This document shows positions 17,683 through 27,596 of a stretch of DNA of 64,000 nt, piece after piece (positions within the stretch are counted from its first letter, which is position 1; each line of letters begins with the position of its first letter). The translations under genes and the position numbers were made by a program. Source of the DNA: UBA974 sp002292405. GTDB lineage: Bacteria > Bacteroidota > Bacteroidia > Flavobacteriales_D > Sanyastnellaceae. The stretch is taken from the NCBI GenBank assembly GCA_943842425.1, contig CALTBR010000002.1:372001-436000 (forward strand), read 5' to 3'. Under the pieces are notes generated by a model. The model was not told the origin of the DNA, made no database searches, and was given only the letters and a program-made list of their open reading frames with translations.

Positions 17683-18873
17683 ATGTTATATCATTTATTC
17701 ACATATTTAGATACAGCGTACGATTTACCAGGAGCTGGACTTTTCAAATTCGTCACTTTCAGGGCGGCTATGAGCTTAATCACCTCATTATTCATAGGTA
17801 TATCATTCGGAAAAACGATTATTGAGTGGTTGCAAGTGAGGCAGGTTGGTGAAATCGTTCGGGATTTAGGTCTTCAAGGCCAAATAGAAAAACGCGGCAC
17901 CCCTACCATGGGCGGAATCATCATCCTAACCGCAATACTAGTACCGACTTTGCTTTTTGCGGATCTCACCAATGTGTACACGCACATGATGATTATTACA
18001 ACTATTTGGCTTGGAACTATCGGATTCATTGATGATTATATAAAAGTACACAAAAAAAATAAAGATGGTTTAGCGGGGAAGTTTAAGATTGTTGGACAAA
18101 TAGGAGTGGGTATCATTATAGGAGCCATCATGATGTGGCACCCCGACGTACTGATAAAAGAATTAGGGACAGACGGATTGTGGAGTGAAATCCGCTCTAC
18201 TACAACTACAATTCCTTTTGTAAAGGGAAATAGTTTGGATTATGTATGGTTTATGAGTTGGGTATTTGAGGATGCCACAACTTGGGTTTGGATTGTATTC
18301 ATACCTATCACAATACTTATCGTTACAGCAGTATCAAATGGAGCCAATTTAACTGACGGGCTTGATGGCTTAGCAACAGGTTCAAGTGCAATAATAGGAA
18401 TAACATTAGCTGTACTGGCTTATGTCAGCTCTAACACTGTGATCGCTGAGTATTTAAACATAATGTACATCCCCGGATCTGAGGAGCTGGTTGTCTTTAG
18501 CGCTGCATTTGTAGGTGCGTGCGTTGCATTCTTGTGGTATAACGCTTTTCCAGCTCAAGTTTTCATGGGAGATACTGGATCACTCGCTCTAGGTGGAATT
18601 ATAGCAGTCTTTGCTATTGCGATACGAAAAGAACTTTTGATTCCAGTATTATGTGGGGTTTTCTTGATTGAGAATCTCAGTGTCATCATGCAAGTTGGAT
18701 GGTTTAAATATTCAAAAAATAAGTATGGGGAAGGTCGGCGAATCTTTTTAATGGCCCCCCTTCACCATCACTACCAAAAGAAAAATATTCACGAATCTAA
18801 GATCACAGCCCGTTTCTGGATTGTGGGGATTCTGCTTGCTGTAATAACGATAGTCACACTGAAAATTAGATAA
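17683..18873 (+). CDS. mraY: Phospho-MurNAc-pentapeptide transferase
   Basis: Transfers phospho-MurNAc-pentapeptide to undecaprenyl phosphate, making lipid I in the inner membrane. 396 aa with about ten membrane helices. Signatures: GTPTMGG near residue 70, IGFIDDYIKV with the Asp pair, ANLTDGLDGLATG, FMGDTGSLALGG and APLHHHYQKK near the end. The inserted segment between helices at about 150-200 is longer than in E. coli, as I recall for other Bacteroidota. Confidence 0.97.
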   Translation: MLYHLFTYLDTAYDLPGAGLFKFVTFRAAMSLITSLFIGISFGKTIIEWLQVRQVGEIVRDLGLQGQIEKRGTPTMGGIIILTAILVPTLLFADLTNVYTHMMIITTIWLGTIGFIDDYIKVHKKNKDGLAGKFKIVGQIGVGIIIGAIMMWHPDVLIKELGTDGLWSEIRSTTTTIPFVKGNSLDYVWFMSWVFEDATTWVWIVFIPITILIVTAVSNGANLTDGLDGLATGSSAIIGITLAVLAYVSSNTVIAEYLNIMYIPGSEELVVFSAAFVGACVAFLWYNAFPAQVFMGDTGSLALGGIIAVFAIAIRKELLIPVLCGVFLIENLSVIMQVGWFKYSKNKYGEGRRIFLMAPLHHHYQKKNIHESKITARFWIVGILLAVITIVTLKIR

Positions 18874-18884
18874 CTAAAATATAA

Positions 18885-20246
18885 ATGTCTGAGAACATAC
18901 TCATATTAGGTGCCGGTGAAAGTGGTGTAGGAGCAGCAAAGCTAGCTCTTACATTAGGCTTCACGCCTTTTGTGAGTGATTCCGGAGCGGGTAAAAAATC
19001 TCTGTTAGGTGAGTTGAAAAGTTTGGGGATTAAGTATGAGATAGAAGGCCACAATCCAGATAAGTGGGTTTCTTCATCAACGGTAATTAAAAGCCCTGGC
19101 ATACCAGACACAGCATCAATTTTAACTCCTTTAAGAAATCATGGGTCAGAAATAATCAGTGAAATAGAGTTTGCGAGTCGCTATTCAAAAGGGAAAGTTG
19201 TTGCTATTACAGGGGCAAACGGAAAAACTACTACTACTGCATTAATTCATAGGATGCTTACTGATGCGGGAGTGAATGCAGCTTGTGTAGGAAATATCGG
19301 CACGAGTTGGGCTAGAGATATCGCAGAACGAAAAACACCCGCAGAAATAACTGTTGTTGAAACTAGTAGTTTCCAGCTAGATGGGGTCACAACTTTTCGA
19401 CCTGATATAGCTGTATTACTAAATATCACGCCGGATCATTTAGACAGGTATGACAATCGTATAGAAAACTACTCCGCTTCAAAATGGCGCATCACAACAA
19501 ACCAAACTTCTAGTGACTACCTGGTATATAACTCCGACGACATAGAAATAGCTAAACATATAAAGGCAAGAAACACTAAGGCTAGATTGGTAGCAGTGAG
19601 CATAGAAAAGCAGTTTGAATCTACTGGGTTTAATGCATGCTTGGGGCTTAAAAAAAAAGAATTTACAATACACACACCACATAAAAAATCATTTTCAATG
19701 ACCATACAAGAACTCGCCCTTAAAGGCAAACACAATCTCTTTAACTCAATGGCTGCAGGAGTTACAGGGAGAATTTTAGAACTACGTAATGAAGGGATTC
19801 GCGAAAGTCTTACTCATTTTGAAGGAATAGAACACCGATTAGAATTCGTTGCTGAAATTAATGAGATTAAATTCATAAACGATAGTAAAGCAACAAACGT
19901 AAATAGTGTTTGGTATGCTTTAGAGTGTATGGAAACACCTGTAATTTGGGTTGCTGGAGGAGTAGACAAGGGAAATGACTACCGTGATTTACTGCCCTTG
20001 GTTGATAAAAAGGTTAAGCACTTAATCTGCTTGGGAAAGGACAACAAGAAACTAATTGAAACATTTTCAAATTTAGTAGAAAGCATTCATGTAGCTGAAA
20101 CGGCTAGCGAAGCTGTCCAAATCGCCTATGATCTCGGAACTCCTAACGATACTGTACTCCTTTCACCTGCTTGTGCAAGCTTTGATATTTTTGGGAGCTA
20201 TGAGGAGAGAGGGTTTAAATTTAAGCAAGCCGTAAAGGGACTCTAA
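18885..20246 (+). CDS. murD: UDP-MurNAc-L-alanine:D-glutamate ligase
   Basis: 453 aa. N-terminal Rossmann-like domain with LGAGESGVGAA, ATP loop TGANGKTTTT at about 110-119, FQLDGVTTFRPDIAVLLN and ITPDHLDRY in the central domain, NDSKATN in the C-terminal domain. It adds D-Glu to UDP-MurNAc-L-Ala. The stop is directly followed by the ftsW start with no gap. Confidence 0.96.
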   Translation: MSENILILGAGESGVGAAKLALTLGFTPFVSDSGAGKKSLLGELKSLGIKYEIEGHNPDKWVSSSTVIKSPGIPDTASILTPLRNHGSEIISEIEFASRYSKGKVVAITGANGKTTTTALIHRMLTDAGVNAACVGNIGTSWARDIAERKTPAEITVVETSSFQLDGVTTFRPDIAVLLNITPDHLDRYDNRIENYSASKWRITTNQTSSDYLVYNSDDIEIAKHIKARNTKARLVAVSIEKQFESTGFNACLGLKKKEFTIHTPHKKSFSMTIQELALKGKHNLFNSMAAGVTGRILELRNEGIRESLTHFEGIEHRLEFVAEINEIKFINDSKATNVNSVWYALECMETPVIWVAGGVDKGNDYRDLLPLVDKKVKHLICLGKDNKKLIETFSNLVESIHVAETASEAVQIAYDLGTPNDTVLLSPACASFDIFGSYEERGFKFKQAVKGL

Positions 20247-21425
20247 ATGTCCGAGTGGGCACAAATAGTTCGGGGACGACTCGAAGGTGATAAAGTCATT
20301 TGGATGATTGCGCTAATTCTCAGCGTTGTATCACTCCTTTCAGTCTATAGCGCCATTTCGTCTCTTGCCTATAAAGCGAATGGCAATTTCCTATACTTTT
20401 TTCTAAAGCAAGGATCTTTTCTCCTTTTAGGACTAGCAGTTATGTATGTTGTCCATAAAATACACTATAAATACTTTGCACGTTTAGCTAATTTTATTTT
20501 AGCGGCAGCAATATTTACTCTAATATTAACACTAATATTCGGAGCTGATATTAACGAAGCAAAACGATGGTTGAAAGTTCCATTTACAAACCTTACACTT
20601 CAAACATCAGATTTCGCAAAGGTTGCTCTTGTACTTTGGATAGCAAAAGAATTGCATTTTCGCAAAGATCGATTAGATGATTTTAAAGGAGAGGTCACTC
20701 CAATATTAATCAGGATAGGACTAGTGTGTGGTCTTATTCTACCAGCCGATTTTTCAACAGCAGCACTCTTAGGTCTTGTTGCATTGAGTATGTTATTTAT
20801 AGGAGGAGTTCCTTTTAAGGGGGTAATAAAAATATTAGGGCTCATCATTATTTCTGGCATCTCTATATATGGTGTAAGTAAAATAGCTCCAGATTTAGTA
20901 CCCCGTAGTAGAACCTGGGTGAATAGAGTTGAACAATTTGTAGGGTTTAGTCATGGTGAAATTGACGTCATAAATAGCTCTGGAGGTTCTGCTGAATACC
21001 AAATAGATCTCGCCCAAGTTGCGATAAATCATGGAGGAATTTTTCCATCCGGTCCAGGATCCGGAACCTCAAGAAATTTCTTACCTCACCCCTACTCAGA
21101 TATGATTTACGCCTTTATTATAGAAGAGTGGGGAGCGTTAATTGGAGGTTTTGGGCTATTGCTTTTATATTACATATTGTTTTACAGAACAATACAAGCC
21201 GCAAGGAAATGTGATAGGCCGTTTGGGAGTTATCTCGCGATGGGCCTTGGGCTATTGATTACTCTTCAAGCTTTGATAAATATGGGTGTATCTGTAAGGC
21301 TTCTACCTACAACTGGACAACCACTGCCATTAGTGAGTTTCGGAGGAACGTCTCTTTTATTTACATGCCTATCAATCGGGTTAATTCTTTCCGTGAGCAG
21401 GGCTCCAATGTTGGAGGCTAAATGA
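20247..21425 (+). CDS. ftsW: Division glycosyltransferase FtsW (SEDS family)
   Basis: 392 aa multi-spanning membrane protein. SEDS features: AKRWLKVPF after helix 4, LTLQTSDFAKVALVLW, the central loop with PHPYSDMIYAFIIEEWG, and the C-terminal VSFGGTSLLFTCLSIGL. It polymerises lipid II at the septum together with FtsI. Between murD and murG as in the classic dcw order; overlaps murG by 4 bp. Confidence 0.95.
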   Translation: MSEWAQIVRGRLEGDKVIWMIALILSVVSLLSVYSAISSLAYKANGNFLYFFLKQGSFLLLGLAVMYVVHKIHYKYFARLANFILAAAIFTLILTLIFGADINEAKRWLKVPFTNLTLQTSDFAKVALVLWIAKELHFRKDRLDDFKGEVTPILIRIGLVCGLILPADFSTAALLGLVALSMLFIGGVPFKGVIKILGLIIISGISIYGVSKIAPDLVPRSRTWVNRVEQFVGFSHGEIDVINSSGGSAEYQIDLAQVAINHGGIFPSGPGSGTSRNFLPHPYSDMIYAFIIEEWGALIGGFGLLLLYYILFYRTIQAARKCDRPFGSYLAMGLGLLITLQALINMGVSVRLLPTTGQPLPLVSFGGTSLLFTCLSIGLILSVSRAPMLEAK

Positions 21426-22558
21426 TAAGTCGAGTCTTGATATCAGGAGGAGGCTCTGGAGGACACATTCAACCAGCTTTAGCAATAGCAGATGAAATTG
21501 TACGCCGTTACCCTAAAGTACAAATCAGGTTTGTCGGGGCGAAAGGAAGGATGGAAATGGAGAAGGTGCCTAACGCTGGTTATGAGATAGATGGATTGTG
21601 GATTAGTGGATTACAGCGTAGTCTTATTAATTTAAAAAATATAAGCTTTCCCTTTAAGCTTATACATAGTCTCATAAAAGCTGGTGCATTACTAAATAGA
21701 TACAACCCTGAAGTTGTAATAGGTGTGGGCGGATACGCTAGTGGGCCATTACTTTATAGAGCATCCAAAAAGAGAATACCCACACTGATTCAAGAGCAAA
21801 ATTCTTTTCCTGGAATCACAAATAGAATATTAGCAAATAGAGTAAATAAGGTTTGTGCTGGATTTCCCGGTTTAGATAAATGGTTCCCTAAAGACAGAAT
21901 CGTAGAAACGGGAAACCCCCTCAGGGAAGGTGTCTTAAAACTAGCTGACTCTAAATCAAGCCCATCAAAATCAGTAGCCACATCACATTTTAAAATAGAT
22001 TTATCTAAACCAGTTGTCTTTATTATGGGCGGAAGTCTGGGTGCATTGTCTATGAATATGGCCGTTAGGAATCTATTGGAAAGCTCAAATAATGTGTTAA
22101 CGTATTCCATTATTTGGCAATGTGGCGCACGATTTTTTGATGAAAATCATCAATGGCTCGAGGAATTTAGTAAAAAGAATTCAAAAATAGCTGACTGCGT
22201 TAAGTGTTGTGGATTTATTGACAGGATGGACCTTGCCTATGCAGCATCAGACCTTATCGCTAGTCGTGCTGGAGCCATGTCTATTTCAGAACTTGCCTTG
22301 GTTGCAAAACCAACGCTACTCATACCCTCTCCTAACGTTGCTGAAGATCACCAAACAAAAAATGCCAAATCTCTTGTAGATCGTGGTGCCGCAATACTAA
22401 TTCAAGATTGTGACGTAGTTAATCGTTTAAAAGACCACATTGAGGAATTACTCAAAGATGAAACTACGAGGAAAAAAATGGAGATAAACTTAAAAAACGC
22501 TGCTCGCCCTAATGCATCTTATCAAATCGTTGATGAAGTTGAAAAGCTACTCAGATAA
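21422..22558 (+). CDS. murG: Lipid I N-acetylglucosaminyltransferase
   Basis: 378 aa GT28 enzyme that makes lipid II at the cytoplasmic face. N-terminal glycine-rich GGGSGGHIQPALAIADE at about 8-24, LIQEQNSFPG in the acceptor domain, GGSLGALSMN opening the donor domain, and the UDP-GlcNAc site SRAGAMSISELALVAKPTLL. Starts within the ftsW stop (ATGA); murC begins 2 bp later. Confidence 0.96.
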   Translation: MISRVLISGGGSGGHIQPALAIADEIVRRYPKVQIRFVGAKGRMEMEKVPNAGYEIDGLWISGLQRSLINLKNISFPFKLIHSLIKAGALLNRYNPEVVIGVGGYASGPLLYRASKKRIPTLIQEQNSFPGITNRILANRVNKVCAGFPGLDKWFPKDRIVETGNPLREGVLKLADSKSSPSKSVATSHFKIDLSKPVVFIMGGSLGALSMNMAVRNLLESSNNVLTYSIIWQCGARFFDENHQWLEEFSKKNSKIADCVKCCGFIDRMDLAYAASDLIASRAGAMSISELALVAKPTLLIPSPNVAEDHQTKNAKSLVDRGAAILIQDCDVVNRLKDHIEELLKDETTRKKMEINLKNAARPNASYQIVDEVEKLLR

Positions 22559-22560
22559 AA

Positions 22561-23925
22561 ATGAGTAAAAAAGTTGCATATTTCATAGGTATTGGTGGAG
22601 CCGGTATGAGCTCTATTGCAAGGTATTTAAACAAAACGGGATGGCATGTGTCGGGATATGATAAAACAGAAACCCCGTTAACTGATCAACTCAAACAAGA
22701 GGGGATCAACATCAATTTCAATAGATGTGATTCTTCCATTCCTGAAGAAATTAAAAAAGTTGATTTATTACTTGTTACCACACCGGCAATTTCTTCAGAT
22801 CACCCACACCTTATTGCTCTCAAAAAACTAGGTCACAAAGCAATAAAAAGGGCTGAGCTGTTAGGGAAGATTACCAAATCTAAAGCTACACTCGGAATTT
22901 CTGGTACTCACGGTAAAACTTCTACCACTGCACTATTAGCTCATATAATTGACGGAACTCCTCAAAGGTGTAATGCATTTATAGGTGGAGTATCTGTTGA
23001 AACAGATAGCAATCTATACTATTCACCCAATGCAACATGGAATATCGTTGAAGCTGATGAATTTGATCGAAGCTTCCACCATCTTCATCCCACTCACGCT
23101 GCTATTAGTTCAATCGATCCAGATCATTTAGATGTTTATGGAAGTGAATCTAATTTTATCAAAGCATTCAAAATTTTTGCATCTCAGGTAAAGGAAAAGG
23201 TTGTTATACACAGCTCAATAGCCGGTACTTTTGATCATCTACAAAATATAGAGACATACGGGCTAGAGGATTGTTCATTAACTCATTACGCTACTGATTT
23301 ATCCCAAACAAGTTCAGGCTCTTCATTTACGCTGAGTTTAGGAAATGGCAAACTCGTGATTCCTCAGGTTCGAGTCAACTTAATGGGTAAACACAATCTT
23401 GAAAATACCGTTGCGGCAGCAGCCTTGGCATATTTAGCAGGTACTAAAAAGGAAATTATTAGCTCTAGAATAAATTCTTTTAAGGGAATTTACAGACGCT
23501 TTCAAATTCATCTAAATTCAGAGTTTAAAGTCTTCATAGACGATTATGCCCATCACCCTACCGAGTTGAAAAAGACCATTAAAGCGGTAAGGACACATTT
23601 TCCTGGCAAACACCTAACAGTAATTTTCCAACCGCATCTTTACTCAAGAACATTAGATCAAATGGACGGGTTTGTTCATGAATTGAGAAAAACTGATAGA
23701 CTAATTCTACTTCCAATTTATGCTGCAAGAGAAAATCCTATACCCGGTTTCAATACACAATCGTTATTTGAAAAGATCTCGCACCCCCATGGAAAAACCT
23801 CAACAAAAAATTCCATCTTAGATAACTTAAAGGCACACCCCGTGGAAATCCTTTTGACTGTTGGAGCTGGAGACATTAGTCTGATCGTTCCTAAGCTAAA
23901 AAAATGGATGACCATGCAAGCCTAA
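22561..23925 (+). CDS. murC: UDP-MurNAc:L-alanine ligase
   Basis: 454 aa. Nucleotide-binding GIGGAGMSSIARYL at the N-terminus, ATP loop SGTHGKTSTTAL at about 119-130, VEADEFDRSFHHL, IDPDHLDVYG and DDYAHHPTE in the C-terminal domain. It catalyses the first amino-acid addition to UDP-MurNAc. murF, murB and ddl are not in this cluster. Confidence 0.96.
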   Translation: MSKKVAYFIGIGGAGMSSIARYLNKTGWHVSGYDKTETPLTDQLKQEGININFNRCDSSIPEEIKKVDLLLVTTPAISSDHPHLIALKKLGHKAIKRAELLGKITKSKATLGISGTHGKTSTTALLAHIIDGTPQRCNAFIGGVSVETDSNLYYSPNATWNIVEADEFDRSFHHLHPTHAAISSIDPDHLDVYGSESNFIKAFKIFASQVKEKVVIHSSIAGTFDHLQNIETYGLEDCSLTHYATDLSQTSSGSSFTLSLGNGKLVIPQVRVNLMGKHNLENTVAAAALAYLAGTKKEIISSRINSFKGIYRRFQIHLNSEFKVFIDDYAHHPTELKKTIKAVRTHFPGKHLTVIFQPHLYSRTLDQMDGFVHELRKTDRLILLPIYAARENPIPGFNTQSLFEKISHPHGKTSTKNSILDNLKAHPVEILLTVGAGDISLIVPKLKKWMTMQA

Positions 23926-23932
23926 GATTATC

Positions 23933-24661
23933 ATGAAGTCAAGCACAGCAACAATCCTCAGCATATTAGTCCTAATAGGATGTATCATTACTCTGCTAGG
24001 ATTTACTTATGCTGACAAAGTTGAAAAACGTATCACATCTATCAATATCTCAATAATTGATGACGTTGATAGTAAGTTTTTAACTGTTCCCCGCGTCCGA
24101 ACTCATCTCGATTCTTACGGTAAAATTATCGGAGAGCTTGAAAAAGATCTCCAATTAGAGGCTATGCACTCTCACTTGACAAATATCCCAAGTGTTTTAA
24201 ATGTAAAGATTTTCTCAAATTTAAATGGTGAATTAATCATCGAGCTAACTCAGCGTAAAGCTCAAGCAAGAGTTCATATCGATAAATCCTCAGATTATTA
24301 CATTGATGAATTAGGTGAATCTATGCCTCTAGACCCAAATTATTCTGCAAGAGTTCCAATTATTCACGCAAAAAACATTGAAGAAGTTAGTCAGGCAATT
24401 TCTTTTATCAAGGAAATCGAGAATGATGAATTTTGGACTTCTCTGATAGACCAAATTATAGTACACCCTCTCGGAGAACTAGAAATAATACCCAGGATTG
24501 GTGCAAGAGTGTTTCTTGGTTCATCACCAGAGCCTGAGGAGTTAAGAAGAAATTTATTGACTTTTTATAGGGCCCAAATAAAAACAGGGAATCTTAAGGA
24601 CTACTCACGTATTGACTTGAGTTATAAAAATCAAGTTATCGCTAAAAGACACGTTTATTAA
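23933..24661 (+). CDS. ftsQ: Cell division protein FtsQ/DivIB-like
   Basis: 242 aa. One membrane segment at about 7-26 (ILSILVLIGCIITLLGFTYA), then a POTRA-like region (LTVPRVRTHLDSYGKIIGEL ... IPSVLNVKIFSNLNGELIIE) and a beta domain ending in YSRIDLSYKNQVIAKRH. This is the FtsQ fold and position, before ftsA-ftsZ. Sequence conservation is low, as is normal for FtsQ in Bacteroidota. Confidence 0.88.
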   Translation: MKSSTATILSILVLIGCIITLLGFTYADKVEKRITSINISIIDDVDSKFLTVPRVRTHLDSYGKIIGELEKDLQLEAMHSHLTNIPSVLNVKIFSNLNGELIIELTQRKAQARVHIDKSSDYYIDELGESMPLDPNYSARVPIIHAKNIEEVSQAISFIKEIENDEFWTSLIDQIIVHPLGELEIIPRIGARVFLGSSPEPEELRRNLLTFYRAQIKTGNLKDYSRIDLSYKNQVIAKRHVY

Positions 24662-24670
24662 TACACTACC

Positions 24671-25954
24671 ATGGAAAACGAATTACAATCAACAGATCCG
24701 GAGATTATAGTAGGGCTTGATATTGGAACAACTAAAATAGCTTGCTTCGTAGGTCAGAAAAACGAACATGGTAAAATCGAAATCCTCGGTTACGGTAAAA
24801 GTAACTCAGTTGGCGTCTCTCGAGGAGTTGTTTCAAATATCGAAAGAACCGTTAGTTCTATAAAGCAAGCTGTACAAGCTGCAGAAGAAGATTCTGGCGT
24901 CGGAATTAAAATTGTGAATGTAGGTATCGCTGGTCAACATATCAAAAGCCTTCAGCACAGAGGTATGATTACTCGTGAAAATATAGATGACGAAATAAGT
25001 CGCAAAGACATAAATGATCTTATCGATGATATGAGTCGGTTAGTAATGCAACCCGGAGCACAAATACTTCACGTTTTACCACAAGAGTACACAGTAGATA
25101 GTGAGCCGGGAATCAAAGACCCTGTGGGAATGGCTGGAGTTCGGTTAGAAGCAAACTTTCACATCATTACCGGAGATATAGCTGCCGCAAGAAATATATA
25201 CCGTTGTATTACTAAAGCAGGTTTAGATATCGACCAACTTGTCCTAGAGCCTTTAGCATCTTCTTCTTCTGTGCTCACAGAAGAAGAAAAAGAGGCGGGA
25301 ATTGCACTTGTTGATATAGGGGGTGGAACAACAGACATTGCAATTTTCCAAGATGGCATCATCCGACATACTGCCGTTATACCATTTGGTGGAAAGGTGA
25401 TAAGTAGTGACATAAGCCAAGGGTGCAACATTATGGAAAAGCAGGCAGAGAAATTAAAATGTAAGTTTGGTTCTGCCTTAGCAAATGAAATGAAGGACAA
25501 CGAAATCGTTTGTATCCCAGGACTTTCTGGCAGAAAACCCAAGGAAATATCTCTTCATAATTTAGCAAACATCATAGAAGCTCGAATGGAAGAAATTATC
25601 GAGCATGTTGATTATGAAATTAAAGCCTCAGGATTCCGTGATCAATTAATTGGTGGCATCGTCGTTACAGGCGGTGGTTCTCAACTGAGACACATTACAC
25701 AACTATTTCAATATCATACAGGGCTAGATTGTAGAGTAGGTTACCCAAATGAGCATCTACACGAACCGCCACAAGATACTAATATCCCTTCATTCTCAAC
25801 TGGAGTAGGACTTGTAATTAAAGGTTATGAGGAATCTGGAGAGAATAATCAGGAAATAAAAAAGCCAGATATAAAAAGAAATAGATCAGGATTCATGGAT
25901 GAATTTATGAAAACCATTAAAGACTGGTTCGAAAAAGAAGAAGACTCACAATAG
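24671..25954 (+). CDS. ftsA: Cell division protein FtsA
   Basis: 427 aa actin-like ATPase that tethers FtsZ to the membrane. Phosphate-1 motif VGLDIGTTKIACFVG, phosphate-2 LVDIGGGTTDIAIF at about 213-226, adenosine motif IVVTGGGSQLRHI. The 1C subdomain (EEDSGVGIKIVNVGIAG) is present. A C-terminal amphipathic helix can be proposed in FMDEFMKTIKDWFEKEE, which would be the membrane-targeting sequence. 22 bp before ftsZ. Confidence 0.97.
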   Translation: MENELQSTDPEIIVGLDIGTTKIACFVGQKNEHGKIEILGYGKSNSVGVSRGVVSNIERTVSSIKQAVQAAEEDSGVGIKIVNVGIAGQHIKSLQHRGMITRENIDDEISRKDINDLIDDMSRLVMQPGAQILHVLPQEYTVDSEPGIKDPVGMAGVRLEANFHIITGDIAAARNIYRCITKAGLDIDQLVLEPLASSSSVLTEEEKEAGIALVDIGGGTTDIAIFQDGIIRHTAVIPFGGKVISSDISQGCNIMEKQAEKLKCKFGSALANEMKDNEIVCIPGLSGRKPKEISLHNLANIIEARMEEIIEHVDYEIKASGFRDQLIGGIVVTGGGSQLRHITQLFQYHTGLDCRVGYPNEHLHEPPQDTNIPSFSTGVGLVIKGYEESGENNQEIKKPDIKRNRSGFMDEFMKTIKDWFEKEEDSQ

Positions 25955-25976
25955 CCCAACCGAAAAAAATATTTAA

Positions 25977-27596
25977 ATGGAATTTGCACTACCTAAATCA
26001 TCGAACAATCCAATCAAAGTAATTGGAGTTGGAGGAGGCGGCTCGAACGCTGTCAATACAATGTTCAAACAAGGAATCAAAGGAGTGGACTTTATTGTCT
26101 GCAACACTGACGCACAAGCACTAGATGTCAGCTCAGTACCTTTGAAAGTTCAACTTGGAGCGACTTTAACTGAAGGCCAAGGTGCTGGATCTATTCCGGA
26201 AGTAGGGAAAAACGCAGCTATTGAAAACCTAGATGACTTAATAACTCTTTTAGGCTCAGACACGAAAATGGTTTTCGTTACTGCAGGAATGGGTGGCGGA
26301 ACAGGAACAGGAGCAGGACCTGTAATTGCTAAGGCTTGTAGAGAGCTGGGAATACTAACTGTGGGAATAGTAACCGTACCATTCAAGTTTGAAGGTAAAA
26401 AACGATCTAATCAAGCTGATAGTGGCCTAAAGAATATGAGGGAAGCAGTCGACACACTTCTTGTAATACGCAACGATAAACTTCGTGAATTATACGGCAA
26501 CCAAACATTAAGGGCAGCATTTAAAAATGCAGACGAAGTACTAAGCATAGCTGCTAAAGGTATTGCTGAGGTAATTACTCGGACAGGAGAAATAAACGTA
26601 GATATGAATGACGTTAATACTGTGATGCGTCAAAGTGGAAACGCTATTATGGGATCGGGAATGGCATCCGGAGAAGGCAGGGCTAAGAATGCTGTTACTA
26701 TAGCTCTTGAGAGTCCACTATTAAATGACAATGACATCATCGGAGCTAAGCATGTTCTTCTAAACATTACTATGGGTCATGAAGAAATTCTCATGGATGA
26801 AATTATGGAGATTACTGATTATATTCAAGAAGCTGCAGGCCAAAATGCGGAAGTAATTTGGGGTTACGCTATGGATGAAGATCTCGAAGAAGATTTATGC
26901 ATCACAGTGATAGCAACCGGTTTCGAAGCGCATGAAGTAAAGACAGGAGCTGCACCAGTTGAAAAAGAAAAAATTACTTACAATTTAGGTGATGAACCCA
27001 ACGAAGTTACAGAACCTATCAATCGTGCAGTAGATTCTACTCCAGAAAAAACAAATGAAGAACACAGTGAGTCTTCTATGGTAAATCAATCTGAATTGTT
27101 TAGTGATACAACTGCAGAAATAAATACTGAAAGCGATAATGTAGAAGAAAAAGGAGAAATAATAGAAGTTGAAGGGGAAGTTGAGGAGAAACCCAATATA
27201 GATTCTCAAGATATCGAAACACCTTCTGAGGAATCAGACAAGAAAGATGAATTTATCATTCACAACCTTGATGATGCTCCACTTGATAAAACTCCATCGG
27301 ACACTTTTAGAAAGCCATTGGTAGATCAAAAAAGTAAAGAAGCTTATGCTGCACGCCAAAAGCAAACTAAAAAAATTCTAAGCGATATGAAAATTAAACT
27401 TAGACTTCCGGGAAGAATTGCAGATTTAGAAAACGAGCCAGCTTACAAACGCAGAAATGTGATACTAGATGAAATCCAACATTCTTCTGAATCTACAGCT
27501 AGCCGTTTTTCTGTTAATGAAGAAGTTGATGAAAATGGTGAACGTAGAATAGAACTCCGTGATGACAATCCATTTCTTCACGATAATGTAGATTAA
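25977..27596 (+). CDS. ftsZ: Cell division GTPase FtsZ with long acidic linker
   Basis: 539 aa. Tubulin-like GTPase with GVGGGGSNAVNTM near the start, the GTP signature GGGTGTGAGP at about 105-114, and the T7 region NVDMNDVNTVMRQSG. The globular part ends near residue 320. About 150 Glu/Asp/Ser-rich linker residues follow, then a basic stretch (RQKQTKKILSDMKIKLRLPG), and the extreme end DDNPFLHDNVD, the flavobacterial type of C-terminal peptide. The stop overlaps the next ATG (TAATG). Confidence 0.97.
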   Translation: MEFALPKSSNNPIKVIGVGGGGSNAVNTMFKQGIKGVDFIVCNTDAQALDVSSVPLKVQLGATLTEGQGAGSIPEVGKNAAIENLDDLITLLGSDTKMVFVTAGMGGGTGTGAGPVIAKACRELGILTVGIVTVPFKFEGKKRSNQADSGLKNMREAVDTLLVIRNDKLRELYGNQTLRAAFKNADEVLSIAAKGIAEVITRTGEINVDMNDVNTVMRQSGNAIMGSGMASGEGRAKNAVTIALESPLLNDNDIIGAKHVLLNITMGHEEILMDEIMEITDYIQEAAGQNAEVIWGYAMDEDLEEDLCITVIATGFEAHEVKTGAAPVEKEKITYNLGDEPNEVTEPINRAVDSTPEKTNEEHSESSMVNQSELFSDTTAEINTESDNVEEKGEIIEVEGEVEEKPNIDSQDIETPSEESDKKDEFIIHNLDDAPLDKTPSDTFRKPLVDQKSKEAYAARQKQTKKILSDMKIKLRLPGRIADLENEPAYKRRNVILDEIQHSSESTASRFSVNEEVDENGERRIELRDDNPFLHDNVD

